NCBI GenBank assembly: GCA_016271365.2 | Contig: CM028136.1 | Span: forward strand, 467,912,001 to 467,976,000 | Source: Neoceratodus forsteri | Lineage: Eukaryota; Chordata; Ceratodontiformes; Ceratodontidae | Direction of reading: 5' to 3' | DNA length: 64,000 bases | Translations under genes and position numbers: made by a program | Shown: piece after piece, positions 45,258 to 56,263 of the stretch | How the letters are laid out: each line of letters opens with the position of its first letter | Numbering within the stretch: the stretch's first letter is position 1 | Notes under the pieces: generated by a model | Database searches by the model: none | Seen by the model: only the letters and a program-made list of their open reading frames with translations | Told to the model about the DNA's origin: nothing

Positions 45258-45340
45258 GTGCAGTAACTTTACACCCAGGATAAAGAGGAGTAATTTTATC
45301 ACTATAACTTAACACCCAGGATAAAGGGGAGTAATTATAT
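45258..45340. repeat. Dispersed units related to the 61-bp minisatellite
   Basis: Two units of AGTAACTTTACACCCAGGAT followed by AAAGaGGAGTAAT lie side by side. The core ACCCAGGATAAAG is that of the minisatellite at 43.2-43.7 kb, here reversed in its flanks. This shows the unit exists outside the tandem array. Confidence 0.6.
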
Positions 45341-46107
45341 CTAAAGATATTCATACTTGTGAGTCATTTCTCCAAGGGATGATGAGTGGAAATAAAAGTA
45401 ACTTTATACAAACAAGCAAACATACAAAAGGCCAGCAGAAGATGACCCAAACTTCTATCAAGTCTGCTCAATGTGGAGCTCATTCTTGTATGCTAAATGT
45501 TGCTCCACCACCTGCCCTTTCACCTTAATCTCCCCTTGAATCTATCCTATCCTTTTTACGACTGTGGGTGGAGCCTACAGGAGTATTGCATGTACAAAAA
45601 GAGTGATGTCATGTTTTCTGTCCATGGAACTGACTGAAGGTGTAAATAGTCTCCTCTGCCTTACCCTCCTCCAAGAAATGTTTTCCGCCCTGAAGTAAAT
45701 ACGCTTTCATGTTAGTCAATGGTTGCAGAGTACTGTTTTCTTTCTTAAATGGGTGGTACAAGAACTGGAACCTGAGTAGTGGGAGGCTGCATTGTTTTTT
45801 GGGGGGGAGTAAGGTTCACCCCACCTCCACCCAAGAAGCTCCAAAATGTCCATCCCATCTTTTTTTTATTCATGTGGGAGGGGCATGAGGTGGATCTATA
45901 ATCCTGAAAGAAGACTCACATGTTTGGGATGTGGACCAAGGAACAGAACAACAAGTCATCTAAAAAATAAGGAAAATAGACAGCGTTCAGGTATTTCTTA
46001 AACATTTATATACTGAAACAAAGTTCAGCTTTCGGGATTAACAATATTTGTTTGCCATATTCTATCTATCTATATATATAGTTTGTCTTTTTAGTAGTTT
46101 CAAAATC
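45341..46107. other. Unassigned DNA
   Basis: No gene or repeat class recognised. It includes short homopolymer runs (G near 45800, T near 45862). Confidence 0.5.
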
Positions 46108-46235
46108 TTGAAAGCATTGGTGTTACTAATGCATTTAGAAATACATTTTTTTAATTGTCTTTACAGATAACCTTGAAAGCACTGGTGTTACTAATGCATT
46201 TAGAAATACTTTTTTAATTGTCTTTACAGATAAAT
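46108..46235 (+). repeat. 64-bp tandem duplication
   Basis: CTTGAAAGCATTGGTGTTAC and the following 44 bases are repeated almost exactly from 46172 (one substitution and a T-run length change). Both units end with TTGTCTTTACAGATAA. The near identity suggests a recent duplication. The CTTTACAG would be a fair splice acceptor, but no exon follows. Confidence 0.88.
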
Positions 46236-46339
46236 CATGCATGTTCATGTGAGGGCACATTTTTTGGGGATGGGGTTCAAATTATTTTAATCATGGGCAC
46301 AGTACTGGATAAATACAGTCTGTGATGAAGTGCATTTTT

Positions 46340-46669
46340 CTTTTTAAAGGAGTAGTCCACCCAGAATGTGCAGAAAACATATGTTATGTAGAGTGTTTTG
46401 ATATGTACGTTAAATCCTAGTGTGTCCTTCCCTTTGTCTGCTATTAAGAGTTTTTCCTAAATTAGCTTGCTAGCTGTATGGTAGTTTTACGACCCCTGGA
46501 GATCTCCATAACAAATAGTTTTATTGGCTTTCTTTCTCCTACGATGCCCCTGTCTCATGTGACAGTGATGAAGCCATGCCCTTAGTTTTAGCATGTGTAC
46601 TGCTTTAAAATTAGTTTAGCAACAGCAGAGCCTTGTAACTGTTCTTATCCAGAGAGCACAAATGTCAAC
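46340..46669. other. Possible left flank of a foldback element
   Basis: It starts with TTTAAAGGAGTAGTCCACCC, which looks like a DNA-transposon end of the TTAA type, but I did not find the matching right end. The sequence up to the inverted repeat at 46670 has no coding content. Confidence 0.3.
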
Positions 46670-46891
46670 AGTTAGTTTAGCAGATATGTGAGAGCAAGCT
46701 AACTGGGATTTCTGTAAGACAATAGCTACTAAATAGCTCTAATTCACTATTTTTGTTTTCTCTGTGCATCAGGTCTAGCTAGCAGGAGTGTTTTAACATC
46801 AAAAACACAAATAATGAATTAAAGCTATTTAGCAGCTGTTTTCTTACAGGAACCCCAGTTAGATAACTTTCAGGTATTTGCTAAACTAACT
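46670..46891. repeat. Long inverted repeat, 90-bp arms
   Basis: Arms 46670-46759 and 46802-46891 are reverse complements at roughly 80 percent, from AGTTAGTTTAGCA and TAACTGGG through TCTGTAAGA and CTAAATAGCT to AATTCA and TTTTGTTTT. The loop is 42 bases. It would form a long hairpin if transcribed. It may be the centre of a palindromic MITE. Confidence 0.82.
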
Positions 46892-47446
46892 GAAGTAGAA
46901 TGGATTAAACACTTCCTGGAACTTTCTGCATAACAAGTTCCCCATGGCACCTCGCAGCATTTGACACCGCCATCCTAAGAGCAATCAGTGTGTTACTTTA
47001 CAGGACATTGCATAGCAAGAGACCTAGCCTTCCCTTTTTCCAAATAATATAATAACTTCATTCTCAGGCAGGCAGTTCTAGGCTACTGTTCATATTCTAC
47101 TGAATCTTCTTAAAGGTAAACTGCATGTTAAAATCAGGAATATATGTATTACTACCAGTTTTAAGTTCTCACTTCAATACAGTGTTTTGTTTCTGCCTAG
47201 GCTGTTAGAAGAGTTTTTCAAATTTTCCCTGGGTGTTTTATGATGTCTGAGGGCTGTCATTCAAGTTTGTTTTATTGCATCTTCTCCAAGTTAGTCTTCA
47301 CAGTGTACCCTTTGGTTTGATGTCTAATAGACCCTACAGCAGACCAGTGTCTTGTTACAGTGTCTTACTTAGCCACAGCAGAGAAAAAACACTGCAGCCA
47401 GGATTCACAGCGCTATACAATATACTATAGAAAGTTACATATTTAA

Positions 47447-47478
<32 letters not shown>

Positions 47479-48439
47479 CAAGCAGAACACAGCTGGATAA
47501 GGTACCAGTATTTAGGAAACTTGTCATACTTACCCAGAGTCTAACAATGTGAATCCTGGCTGTGACTATAGGTGTTTACAACTGAATGATAATAACCACA
47601 TTTGCTTCACTTGCAAATAGGTAGGCATTTGTGTCTAATTTCTGTTTGACTTACTGTAGGTTACATATAGAATCTGAAAAATTCATAACATGCTGTATTG
47701 TGATTCAATGAACTGATAAATGGGGAGTCTGGTTTCTTTTACAAATTCATTTTTCCTGACCATGGATATACTAAAACAAAAATTTCTCAACAAAATGTTT
47801 TTAAATAAAGAGTTTAACCCACAGCAACAGAAGAAGCATGTTGGCATTAAAAGCTTAGTAGCATGGATGTAGAGGCACCAGTATTTAAGCATGACTTTGG
47901 TAGAGGATTAATTGTGACTGGGGGGTGAGGGAAGGAGTGAGTCTTGATATTTGTATCATAATGGTTTTCTGAAACTTCAACCTGCAATGGGTTGGACTCT
48001 GCAGCCATCTGTACAGTATATCACTAAGCCATATGCAGTGTGAAATGGGTACAACCCAGATCACCAGACCAGGACCAGTACTGCAAAATCTGCACTGGGC
48101 ACAGCTTGTGCAAATATTGCTGATCCCAGTGGATCAAATAAATATGTGCAAATAAATAAATAAACACTTGGCTTTGCCTCATGCTTCAACCCACCCCAGG
48201 AGTGATGTTATTACATGATAACATACACCCTGTCATGCCTTATTGCTTAAATATGCCCTTTCTCAATGTACTATACTTTGATTCAGTTAGTGTATGCAAC
48301 AGCCTTCATGTGAACACTCTGGGCTACTCTTTGACTCCTAATGTCTATTTGCTTTAGCTATTGTATATTTTTTGAACTGCTTTGGTCTTCTTGATGTGGT
48401 GCCTGTGTGCCTAAACTATGTAATCTGATTATCTACTGC
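46892..48439. other. Unassigned DNA with (CA)n
   Basis: No gene is recognised over 1.5 kb. Contents are the (CA)n run at 47447-47478 and an AAATAAATAAATAAA stretch at 48150-48170, preceded by GATCCCAGTGGATCAAATAA, which looks like the tail of a small retroposon. Confidence 0.5.
47447..47478. repeat. (CA)n microsatellite
   Basis: Alternating AC with an internal CGCGCG, about 32 bases. Confidence 0.95.
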
Positions 48440-48614
48440 TACCCATGTATCTCCAGTGAATGATTGTTATAACTGTCTGCTCTCTGAGCCACTGTTTTTG
48501 GACTTGTTAACTGTACTGCCTTTGTATTAGTTTCGATGAGGTGCCTTTGTAAATGAGTCTCTGACTCAAAGGTTTGTAAATCTGATATTTTTAAAATAAA
48601 TAAATAAATAAATG
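48440..48614 (+). mobile_element. LINE-like 3' tail with (AAAT)n
   Basis: The stretch ends in CAAAGGTTTGTAAATCTGAT followed by AAAATAAATAAATAAATAAA. This is the form of an L2/Rex-type 3' end with a tetranucleotide tail. No coding part remains, so the family is uncertain. Confidence 0.4.
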
Positions 48615-48777
48615 TTTATGTTTTAGCCCATGAAACACCCTTGTCTAGTTAATGCATTCACAGTTGTTGTGGCTCTGCCAGAGCTTGTTAACCCTCCCCC
48701 AACTGTAATGTGATTTACAACACCCTCTGGCAGATTTATTCCCCTCTTTGGCAGCATGAAATTCAAAAGAGTGGGGA

Positions 48778-48870
48778 AGTAACTTTATCCTAGGGATAAA
48801 AATAAATATGAGAGAGTAAATTTGGCCTAGGCTGCTCTCACTGGGGAGTAAAAAGTTCTGGAGAATAAGA
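48778..48870. repeat. Single unit related to the 61-bp minisatellite
   Basis: AGTAACTTTATCCTAGGGAT followed by AAAA, then GGGAGTAAAAAGTTCTGG, carries the palindromic TTTATCC-TA-GGATAAA core of the array at 43.2 kb in opposite flank order. Isolated copy. Confidence 0.55.
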
Positions 48871-51696
48871 ATCTCCCACTATACCACTGTTCCTTCCACT
48901 GAATCAGAACCATGGATAAGAAACCACCCTGTGAATCCTGCCTAACTACTTCCAGAGGGGCTTCCTACCTACTCTCTACAGACTTTAGGCAATAATCATG
49001 TCTGCAGTTCTTGAAATAACTGCCATCTGTGTCTCCTACCAACCAAATTAAGATTAAAAATTGAAATGGGTAGTATAATTTCCAATAGTATTAGCTGGTG
49101 GAGGACCATATGACTGTGACATTGTTTCCTATCGCTATGCGTTAATTCCCTATCTGTTAATTTCATTTATGGGATGCACCTGAGGCAGGAGCAGTTAGTT
49201 GGACAGTGAGGATTAGGATGAATGCTGTAAGTAAACAATAAATGTTCATATGATGTACATAATATTACATGTATGGAATATTAATGAAAAAATTCCTGAT
49301 CAAGGCTATTTTCTTATGTTCAGTATTTTAGAACATACAGTTAAAATCTTTCAGACAACAGGCTTTAAAAATACTATGCAATATGTTAGAGCTTGAGTAT
49401 CCCAAATAACAATTATGCCTGAAAACGAATAAACTTCTAAGTTAGCTTAAACATTAAGAACCTTTGTAATTTCTTAGTTTAGCTTGCTGTAATGGAAGCT
49501 GCAACTTGTTTATATTCCAGATGCTAAGAATAGAGCTGTGCAAATATGCAATTCATGAAACATTTGCTCTTGCATTGTCATTGTCATTAACAATTTATAA
49601 GAACACATTTTGAAACTGCTTGAGAGTGGAACTGGCTTCAGGAAAAAGAGTCTAATTAAAAAAGTTCTCCAACAGGGACATATAAAAAGCTTAACATGCC
49701 ATAATGTCTGAAACAAAACATTAATGCAATGCAGATTGCATTTCTATGTACAGCAGCAGGGGACTAAATACTGTGGAAAGTGCCAAAAGGTACATGAAAA
49801 ATCAGAGATTTGACAAATCAGAAAGGTAAGGTACTGCACTGAATTTGATTGGAACATGCTGTATTGTTGCTGCCTGTTTGCTATGCCCCAGTTCCCCATG
49901 ATATGTTTTCCCACTAGATATTCTTCCTCCTACATACAGAATGGATGCACAAGCAAGCATTCAAAGCAGTTATTTGACATCTAAGTAAAATTGCTGGACT
50001 GAATTTACTATAGCTGATAGTTTTGCATGTTTTTAGGATAGCCTCTATTTAAATTTTAAGGCAGAAATGAATGACTATGATATAGAAAAGTATCTCAACC
50101 CTTTGACTCTGACAACGGTACCTGAAGAGGTAAATCAAAAAGTATACTTGCCAATCACAGTGCAAGAGATTTCAGTGCATTATTAAAAATTGAGACTACT
50201 GTATTAAAATCTGAGGGGTAGATGGAGGTTCATGAGAAATTTCATGAGAGCATATTAATACAATTACAACAGACCTAAAACTAAAGTAATTTTAACTGGT
50301 ATATTTTTAAGATTCAAGGTGCCTGACAGAGTACAAGTAACATACAGTAAACAATTAGTAACAATTACTACATTGCTATAGACACACCATTCAGACAATT
50401 GTTTTTTAGCCATTTCTTTCAGCATTATAATGTGGGGGCTGTATGCAAATTATAAGTAAGTGTATACAAGAGGGAAGAATTCTATGTTACCTTCTGTTTT
50501 CAGTTTAGAAGGAACACCAGTAGCAGTCCTGAGAAACTTAATGTTTGTGGTGGTACATAAGGACAGCAAATGTTAAGGAAGTACAGTAACTAGAGTCAAG
50601 TTTATTTATATAGGGCTTTTCAATAAGCTCAAAACATTTACAGTTTCACAGATTGAAACTATTTAATAAATTTACATACTATGTAAGAAAACCAGCCTAT
50701 ATAATAACACTTAACACATAAAATGTTTAGGCCAGGATATTGGAACAGTAAACTCAAGGCTAAATGGTTTTGCATCATGCTAACTGTGGTTTGTGTGCCC
50801 TACATGCAGTTAGCATGCATGGGGGTAGCATGGTACTAAACTGTTAGCACGGGTGCACTAATGACACCCAGGTGCACTTGAAAAAGAGGGGTGCCGGCAT
50901 GCATACAGGGCACAAACACTGGTGAAATGGACTTATTCTGAAAGCACTACCATGCAGCCAGTACAGTGCTAGTTAATGCTTCCAAAACCTTAATTTTAAC
51001 AATGCATGTAGTGGTGTGCACTAACCCCCTCTCCAAACCCCAAGCAGCTATCCCTGGCACTAATGGTAGCCCCTTCCTCTCTTTTGGTCCCAGTAGAATA
51101 CAGAAATGATATATCTGGTAATCTAAAAGTCCACCCCCAAAAACAATTGATGGGATTTCCCTTTGGTTCTGTGCAGCAGCAAGCAACATTTGCCATGCCA
51201 CCTACCAAATGGTCCTGAAACTGCATGTGCCTAAGTAATCATGAGAGTCTCAGTTTCATTGCAGCAGCAATGCAGCTGCCAGTTTGCCCAACTGACCTCT
51301 CCCCACCATCCTCCCCTTATGGGCTTCCTTGTTGTTGCTGCCTTCTCCTGCATAATGCTACTCACTTCCAGGTCCCCTTGCTCCTGTTCTCTATTGCTAG
51401 TTGCTTTTCTGCTTCCTGCTGCCCCCTGCTTTCCTGGTCTCCTCACTTCCTGTGCTCTGTCTGCTTTCATTCACTCTTTTGACATTGCCCAACCTTCTCA
51501 GTAATAAGTGGCCAATGAATCTCTTAGCATCTACCTATTTGTGCACTCATCCTCCTTATCATTATCTTTTCCTACCCAGACCATGCCTCCTTATTATCCT
51601 CTCTACCTGGCACCTACAGTATGTCTCCCTATTCCTTGTCTGCTCAGTTCTACTACTTCCAGTCAAGGGCAATTGTCTTGCCTGCTAGGCTATATT
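48871..51696. other. Unassigned DNA
   Basis: No gene is recognised in this 2.8 kb. At 50600-50660 the minus strand reads AAGCCCTATATAAATAAA, resembling the AAAGCGCTATATAAATAA tail of many vertebrate SINE and LINE families, so a retroposon 3' end in minus orientation is likely there. At 49534 TAGAGCTGTGCAAATATG is a lone copy of the hAT-like terminus seen at 25.4 kb. 51240-51690 is pyrimidine-rich with open frames that have no motif. Confidence 0.45.
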
Positions 51697-51912
51697 GGGC
51701 TGGCAGTATAGCCTAGAGGTTAGAGGAATGAGGTGTGAATGAGCTTGATACATCCAACAGACCAGACCTGAGTTTGATTCTCATGACTTCCACTTGCATA
51801 CTGTGTGACTCTGAGCAAGTCACTTAACCACCCTGTGCTCCCAGGTCACCTCTGAAAACAGGCACTTGTGCCTAGTGGGCCTTACCCAGTTACCAAAGAC
51901 TAAAATAAAATA
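51697..51912 (+). mobile_element. MIR-like CORE-SINE with LINE-type 3' tail
   Basis: Three parts are visible. The tRNA-like head has an A box (TAGCCTAGAGG, 51709-51719) and a B box (GAGTTTGATTC, 51770-51780). The core domain, CTGTGTGACTCTGAGCAAGT then CACTTAACC, is close to the conserved core of MIR elements. The tail CCCAGGTCACCTCTGAAAAC, then TGCCTAGTGGGCCTTACCC and AATAAAATAAA, matches the 3' ends of the Rex1/L2-like LINEs at 14.4, 25.1, 26.2 and 39.3 kb. In this class, RNA polymerase III makes the transcript and a partner LINE reverse-transcribes it through the shared tail. Confidence 0.85.
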
Positions 51913-52002
51913 AATTCTGCCCAGGAAGTTGATGTGCTTGCTTTGCTGTCCTGAATTCTGCATCTTGAAGATGTAGCCCTTGCTGGGTGGGGGGGGGCCT
52001 TT

Positions 52003-52500
52003 TAGGCATATAGATTAACACAGTGGCACCCCTTGGCACTCCCAGACTTTTTTCCTCACTGGGAGGGTAGGACTATCATTAAGGGCTGCTTTAGCTGTGC
52101 AGATTGACTCTTTGGAATCTCATAGTGTAGTATTTATGACTTCTGTTTCTTGTGGTAGAGCTTCTATGTCCTTGTGGGTTCCTTTGGCCATGCTGATTGA
52201 CTCAGCAGCACCTCTTGAAGCAACTCTTTGTGTCTGCCTATGGTCTACTTGGTCTCTCTCCATATCCCCTTCCTTTAGTTCCCCTATTATTATCAATTAA
52301 AGGTTAGGCCTCCTTATTGACCTCAGATAAGACATAAGCTTCCCTAGGCCTCCACATAGACCTTGGTTAAGATGTAAGCTGTGCAGCAGCTGTCACTCTT
52401 CTGCCCTCCATGCTTTGAGGATAGGGTCCTTTTCATGGGTACAAGGGGTTCCTCTAGCTGTGCAGATCAACTTGGCAGCACCTCATAGTGTCATTCTATT
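52003..52500 (+). repeat. Degenerate repeat, about 90-bp period
   Basis: A word of the type TTTAGCTGTGCAGATTGAC, followed within 10 bases by CAGCACCTC-like text and AGTG, recurs at about 52003, 52090, 52183 and 52455. The first three are 87-93 bases apart; the gap before the fourth fits about three units. Copies are diverged. TCTAGCTGTGCAGATCAAC at 52453 is the closest to the second. Confidence 0.6.
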
Positions 52501-53632
52501 ACAGGGATAGATTGAAAGCCTTCCAGTCAAAGATCTTCCCCTGAACTGGATTCCAAAGTCAGCATTGATAACAGCCATCATAATAGTAACCAATGCCAAG
52601 AGGGATGGCAGCTTAGTTCCCCAGAGGTTTCCTCCACAAGGGGAGTTTTTCTCTCCTCAGTACAAAAGGTCATAATGTAGTGTGTGTTCAATTAAAAATA
52701 TAAACCTGCACTAATCAAACAATTACTGCTATATTTCTACACTAATTAAGGGTATATACCTACACTAACTAAATATTACATACAACCCTATGGGATTACA
52801 TTAATTACAACTACTTAACACAACAATGAACCAATTTACACTCCCACCATTTCTCACCAAACAAGTACGTCCCTTGATGCTCCTGCTGTGCATCTCCTAA
52901 GATGCTATGCCCTCCATGTTGTTGCTGCCAAGCCCCTTAAATGCTGCTCTCAACCACAGATGCCACTTCCAAAATCATATAAAAGCTTCTATCGACTGCA
53001 AATGCACACCACTCATCCTGACAGCAACCGCATGTCACTCCTGACTATAACTCTATGCCACTCCTGATCACATTTAAAAACTAAGGGATGGGCCAGCCGA
53101 ACCACACTTCCTTATATAGGAGGACCATGCATTACAGAAAACAACTTGGGTAAAAAAAGAAAAACACCAATTCCAGAAATTATTGCAAATGCGATCTCAG
53201 TATAATAACCATCCTAATGTATTATATTCAACAAACAATGGGTAAGGGTGGTGCACTCTGAAGTATGCCCATCTCTGGGGCTAATTAGGGCTATAAGGCC
53301 ACAAGCCCAAATGGCTCAGATACAGATACATGTATCCGCAAATACAAATCCATGAAGGAAGCACGTAAGTGCTACAGCATTTGTGTCATCTGGAAACAGT
53401 TATATTTATTTATTGAAAAGTTTCACCAGAAAAGCACACTGAGCAATCCCTTGTATGCTGTTTGTCATACCTGATGATGGCTGTCTGTGGTTGTTTGTGT
53501 GGGATTGTCCTTTTGCTGTTTGGAGGAGTGAAGGTGGAGAGTTAAGGTTGGAAACTCTAATGCCATATGTCCCTGCTTTTGTGGCATTAAGTGGCACTCT
53601 AACTGGTGCATTAATGCAGTTTTTTTTGCAAA

Positions 53633-53633
<1 letters not shown>
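52501..53633. other. Unassigned DNA, possible LTR remnant
   Basis: No gene is seen. On the minus strand near 53113-53125 a CTATATAAGGAAG word is followed by GGCTGGCCC, which could be a TATA box of an old LTR, but no termini are visible. A plus-strand frame running 53455-53940 reads through the TA microsatellite and is not credible. Confidence 0.4.

Positions 53634-53715
<82 letters not shown>
53634..53715. repeat. (TA)n microsatellite
   Basis: A pure alternating TA run of about 80 bases, the longest in the window. Length here may be affected by sequencing or assembly. Confidence 0.95.
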
Positions 53716-53722
<7 letters not shown>

Positions 53723-54548
53723 TAGTACCTAAACTTTTTGCTGAGTGTTTGAATTGGATGGAAGCCCTTTACTTCAATCCCTTTTTCCCTTCTTTAATTT
53801 TGGCATATCTCTTCAGGCTGTCTCCTCTCCAGGGTACATCTCTTTTCTCCTATGGAACAGAAGTTCTTGTCTGTTCATTCATTTGTTCTTTTGGACCTTC
53901 TTCTGTAAGGTACCTTTGGTCTGAGAAGACATTCTTGTGACTCCTCTAGGGATGTATCTCTCCTTAAGAGGGATCCTGAATCATTTAAGCAACCTGAAGT
54001 GGTGGTAGTTCCTTAAGAAGGTCAGAAACAACATAAGCCAAAGTAAAAATCATGTTACATAAGCATTCTACATACCACATATCTGTGTTCTATACTAATC
54101 CCTATCAATCCTTTCTTACACTCCCTAAGCATTCCTAAATAAGGAAACAAAGGCCCATTTATAAGTAAATTGTATCCCTGATAGTCTAGTTGTCCCTGCT
54201 CTCGCTCTCTCTCTCTGGGTCTCAAAATAATAATAAATTGTATACCAGGTAGTCTAAAGGGGCCCCTTTCCTCTTTTGATCCCATATCTCTGGTGATCCC
54301 ATGGTGCCCCCACCTTCACCATGTCCAGTTGAACTACAAAAATATAACCTTGGTGGTTCAGTGATCCCCTTCCCAGTTCCAGTATCAAATGTCCCAACCC
54401 ATCTTATCTGGGCTCCTATCTCCACTGAGTCAGTGTCTCTCCTCGATCGCTCTGCTCAGATGCAGCTAGTGGCTGCTCTCTCAACATAAGAAGCAGTTGG
54501 AACACTTATCCAGAATTCTTAGCTGCTGTATGTGAATCAGCATTTGTA
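53716..54548. other. Unassigned DNA with short related words
   Basis: No gene recognised. AAATTGTATCCCTGATAGTC at 54162 and AAATTGTATACCAGGTAGTC at 54236 are diverged copies. A further relative, GATATATCTGGTAATC, lies at 51109 beside a CTCTTTTGGTCCCA word that also recurs at 54273. So a dispersed repeat of unknown type has at least two copies. Confidence 0.45.
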
Positions 54549-54802
54549 CTGCTGTACCTCTACTGAAATAGTGGTCGACTAATAGCAAGCTCTCAACTGG
54601 AAGCAACAGCTCAGACACAAAGGGCACCCCAGGAGGCATACCCCAAGAGCAGTCCAGCCCCTAGCCTTATTGTCTGCTGTACCCACCACTGAAATAGTGG
54701 CTGGCTAATATAAAGCTCTCAGAAACAACCAGAAGCAACAGCTCAGACACAAAGAGCAACACTAAGAGGCATACGTCAAGTGCGGTCCCGCCCTTAGCCT
54801 TA
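54549..54802 (+). repeat. 125-bp tandem duplication
   Basis: The units start CTGCTGTACC at 54549 and 54674. Shared words run to the end: ACTGAAATAGTGG, GAAGCAACAGCTCAGACACA, AGGAGGCATAC and CCTAGCCTTA. Identity is roughly 85 percent. Confidence 0.82.
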
Positions 54803-55045
54803 CTGTCTGCTGAGCTTCACTGATCTTCACTGACTGGGAAAGAGATCTTCTCTCCTCCAGTCTCTAGTTGTGCTACTAAGTGGAAGACCTTAACTAACTG
54901 ATTGTTTTTTTTCAGCAGGCAGGAGTAACAGAGGTTCTCCTCCCACCCTACCCCTAATCCCACCCACCCCTGGGTCCTCTTCCCGTATAGGTTCTGTATG
55001 TCACCACCCACTTCCTACCTGACCTAACTAGAAGACCCAAAAAAC
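54803..55045. other. Spacer before the Penelope-like element
   Basis: No feature recognised; ordinary composition. Confidence 0.5.
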
Positions 55046-55180
55046 CAGCAAACATTGAAATGAGCACTCAGTAGCAGGTATAATTCAAAAGCAAGATGTT
55101 TTAATAACAAGGAAAGATCCAAAACCCCTGTGCTTCAACTTAACACCTTCAAAGGGGTATACATGACTCAAAAGCACAGC

Positions 55181-55181
55181 A

Positions 55182-55213
<32 letters not shown>
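55181..55213. repeat. (TA)n in the 3' pLTR
   Basis: An expanded TA run. In the 5' pLTR the same place has only GTATATATATG (59844-59854), so the expansion occurred after insertion. Confidence 0.93.
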
Positions 55214-55215
<2 letters not shown>

Positions 55216-55345
55216 TCACAATGATGACATCATATCAAATCAATTATCCAATCATATATAAACATAAACAATGAGAATTATCATAGAAAAATAAGAAAAA
55301 GTTTGTAAACAAAATAAAATATACATCTGAATGCATAGACATCAC

Positions 55346-55545
55346 TAAGGGTGTAAGTTTGTCATGGCAGTCATACACGTCATTGATTCCATGATGTCTG
55401 ATCTTTATTCAGGACTTCCATGACTTTCACTAGTGTCATCAGAATGTAGCAATGATGACAGTGCCACAACATTTACTACTGTTTACTAATGATTTCATGA
55501 ACAATGAGTCATTAAAACCTCATCCATGACAAACTTACATCCCTA
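55346..55545. mobile_element. 200-bp hAT-like MITE with 8-bp target duplication
   Basis: The element starts TAAGGGTGTAAGTTTGTCAT and its reversed end is TAGGGATGTAAGTTTGTCAT, inverted repeats of about 22 bases with two mismatches. GACATCAC flanks it on both sides (55338-55345 and 55546-55553). The sister pLTR has a single GACATCAC at 59978-59985, an empty site. An 8-bp duplication and TAGGGNTG ends fit the hAT superfamily. It has no coding content. Confidence 0.93.
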
Positions 55546-55671
55546 GACATCACAAATCAACATGTTGGATATTCTAAACATCTCATCTATTTAAAACCAT
55601 TATTTTAGAGAGATAAAAATCCAAAATTCTAATTCATTATAAGGTTAGAAAATACTGAACCCTAATATACA

Positions 55672-56263
55672 GTGTTGATTCAGTGGACTACCACAGACTT
55701 GACATTCCTAGATCTTGCTAAGTTAAATTAACCATTTTAACCTTGTTATTATTTAACCAAGACCTTTACAAAAATAAACAAAGAATGAATACATAAAATG
55801 TTAAGGATAAGTACAAGAGATAAGAGATACTCAAAAAATCCACTAGATAGCAGACAGATAATAACTTTCAATGGAGCTCAAAAGGACATAGAACAGCATG
55901 AATGATGGTGCAGACTCAACAGTGAAAATTAAATAAGAGGTGATGGTGGAATGATGAAAGATGATGGTGGAATGATGATAGATGTCATAGGTGATCACCC
56001 TCAGTCCACTTCATTCCATATTTGGAGAAGGGAAACCAATCAGGTGGGGATCTACTTGAATAACATCTGGATGGAAACTGAAACACAAGGAAAAAGAAAA
56101 AAACATACACAATTTAATACAGTATAATACATATACAGACACAATCCTTTCTTGAGTTGTTTCTTTCCATCTTTAAGAAATGGTTTCAAGTCCCACTTAT
56201 CATTCAGTCCATCTGGTTTAACTGTCTTTAATTTATATATCCATCTACTCTCTTTTTTAACAA
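55672..56263 (-). other. 3' untranslated region of the Penelope-like element
   Basis: No frame remains between ORF2 and the 3' pLTR. It contains a small direct repeat (GATGGTGGAATGATGA twice near 55940-55980). Confidence 0.7.

Larger units (their letters stand above)
55046..55671 (-). repeat. 3' pLTR of the Penelope-like element, with a MITE inside
   Basis: Without the 200-base MITE and its 8-base duplication this copy is about 418 bases, against 395 for the 5' copy; the difference is mainly an expanded TA run at 55181-55213. Sequence is otherwise very close to 59707-60101. The CRE-like site of the other copy reads TGACATCA here. Confidence 0.9.

Noticed and set aside
46108..46235. Splice-acceptor-like CTTTACAG in both units of a duplication
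   Set aside because: No open frame or donor follows; the word is common in T-rich DNA.
52501..53400. Solo LTR on the minus strand
   Set aside because: Only a TATA-like word supports it; no TG...CA ends or duplication could be found.
53455..53940. 161-codon frame with a signal-peptide-like start
   Set aside because: It reads through an 80-base TA microsatellite as a (YI)n run; no real protein expected.
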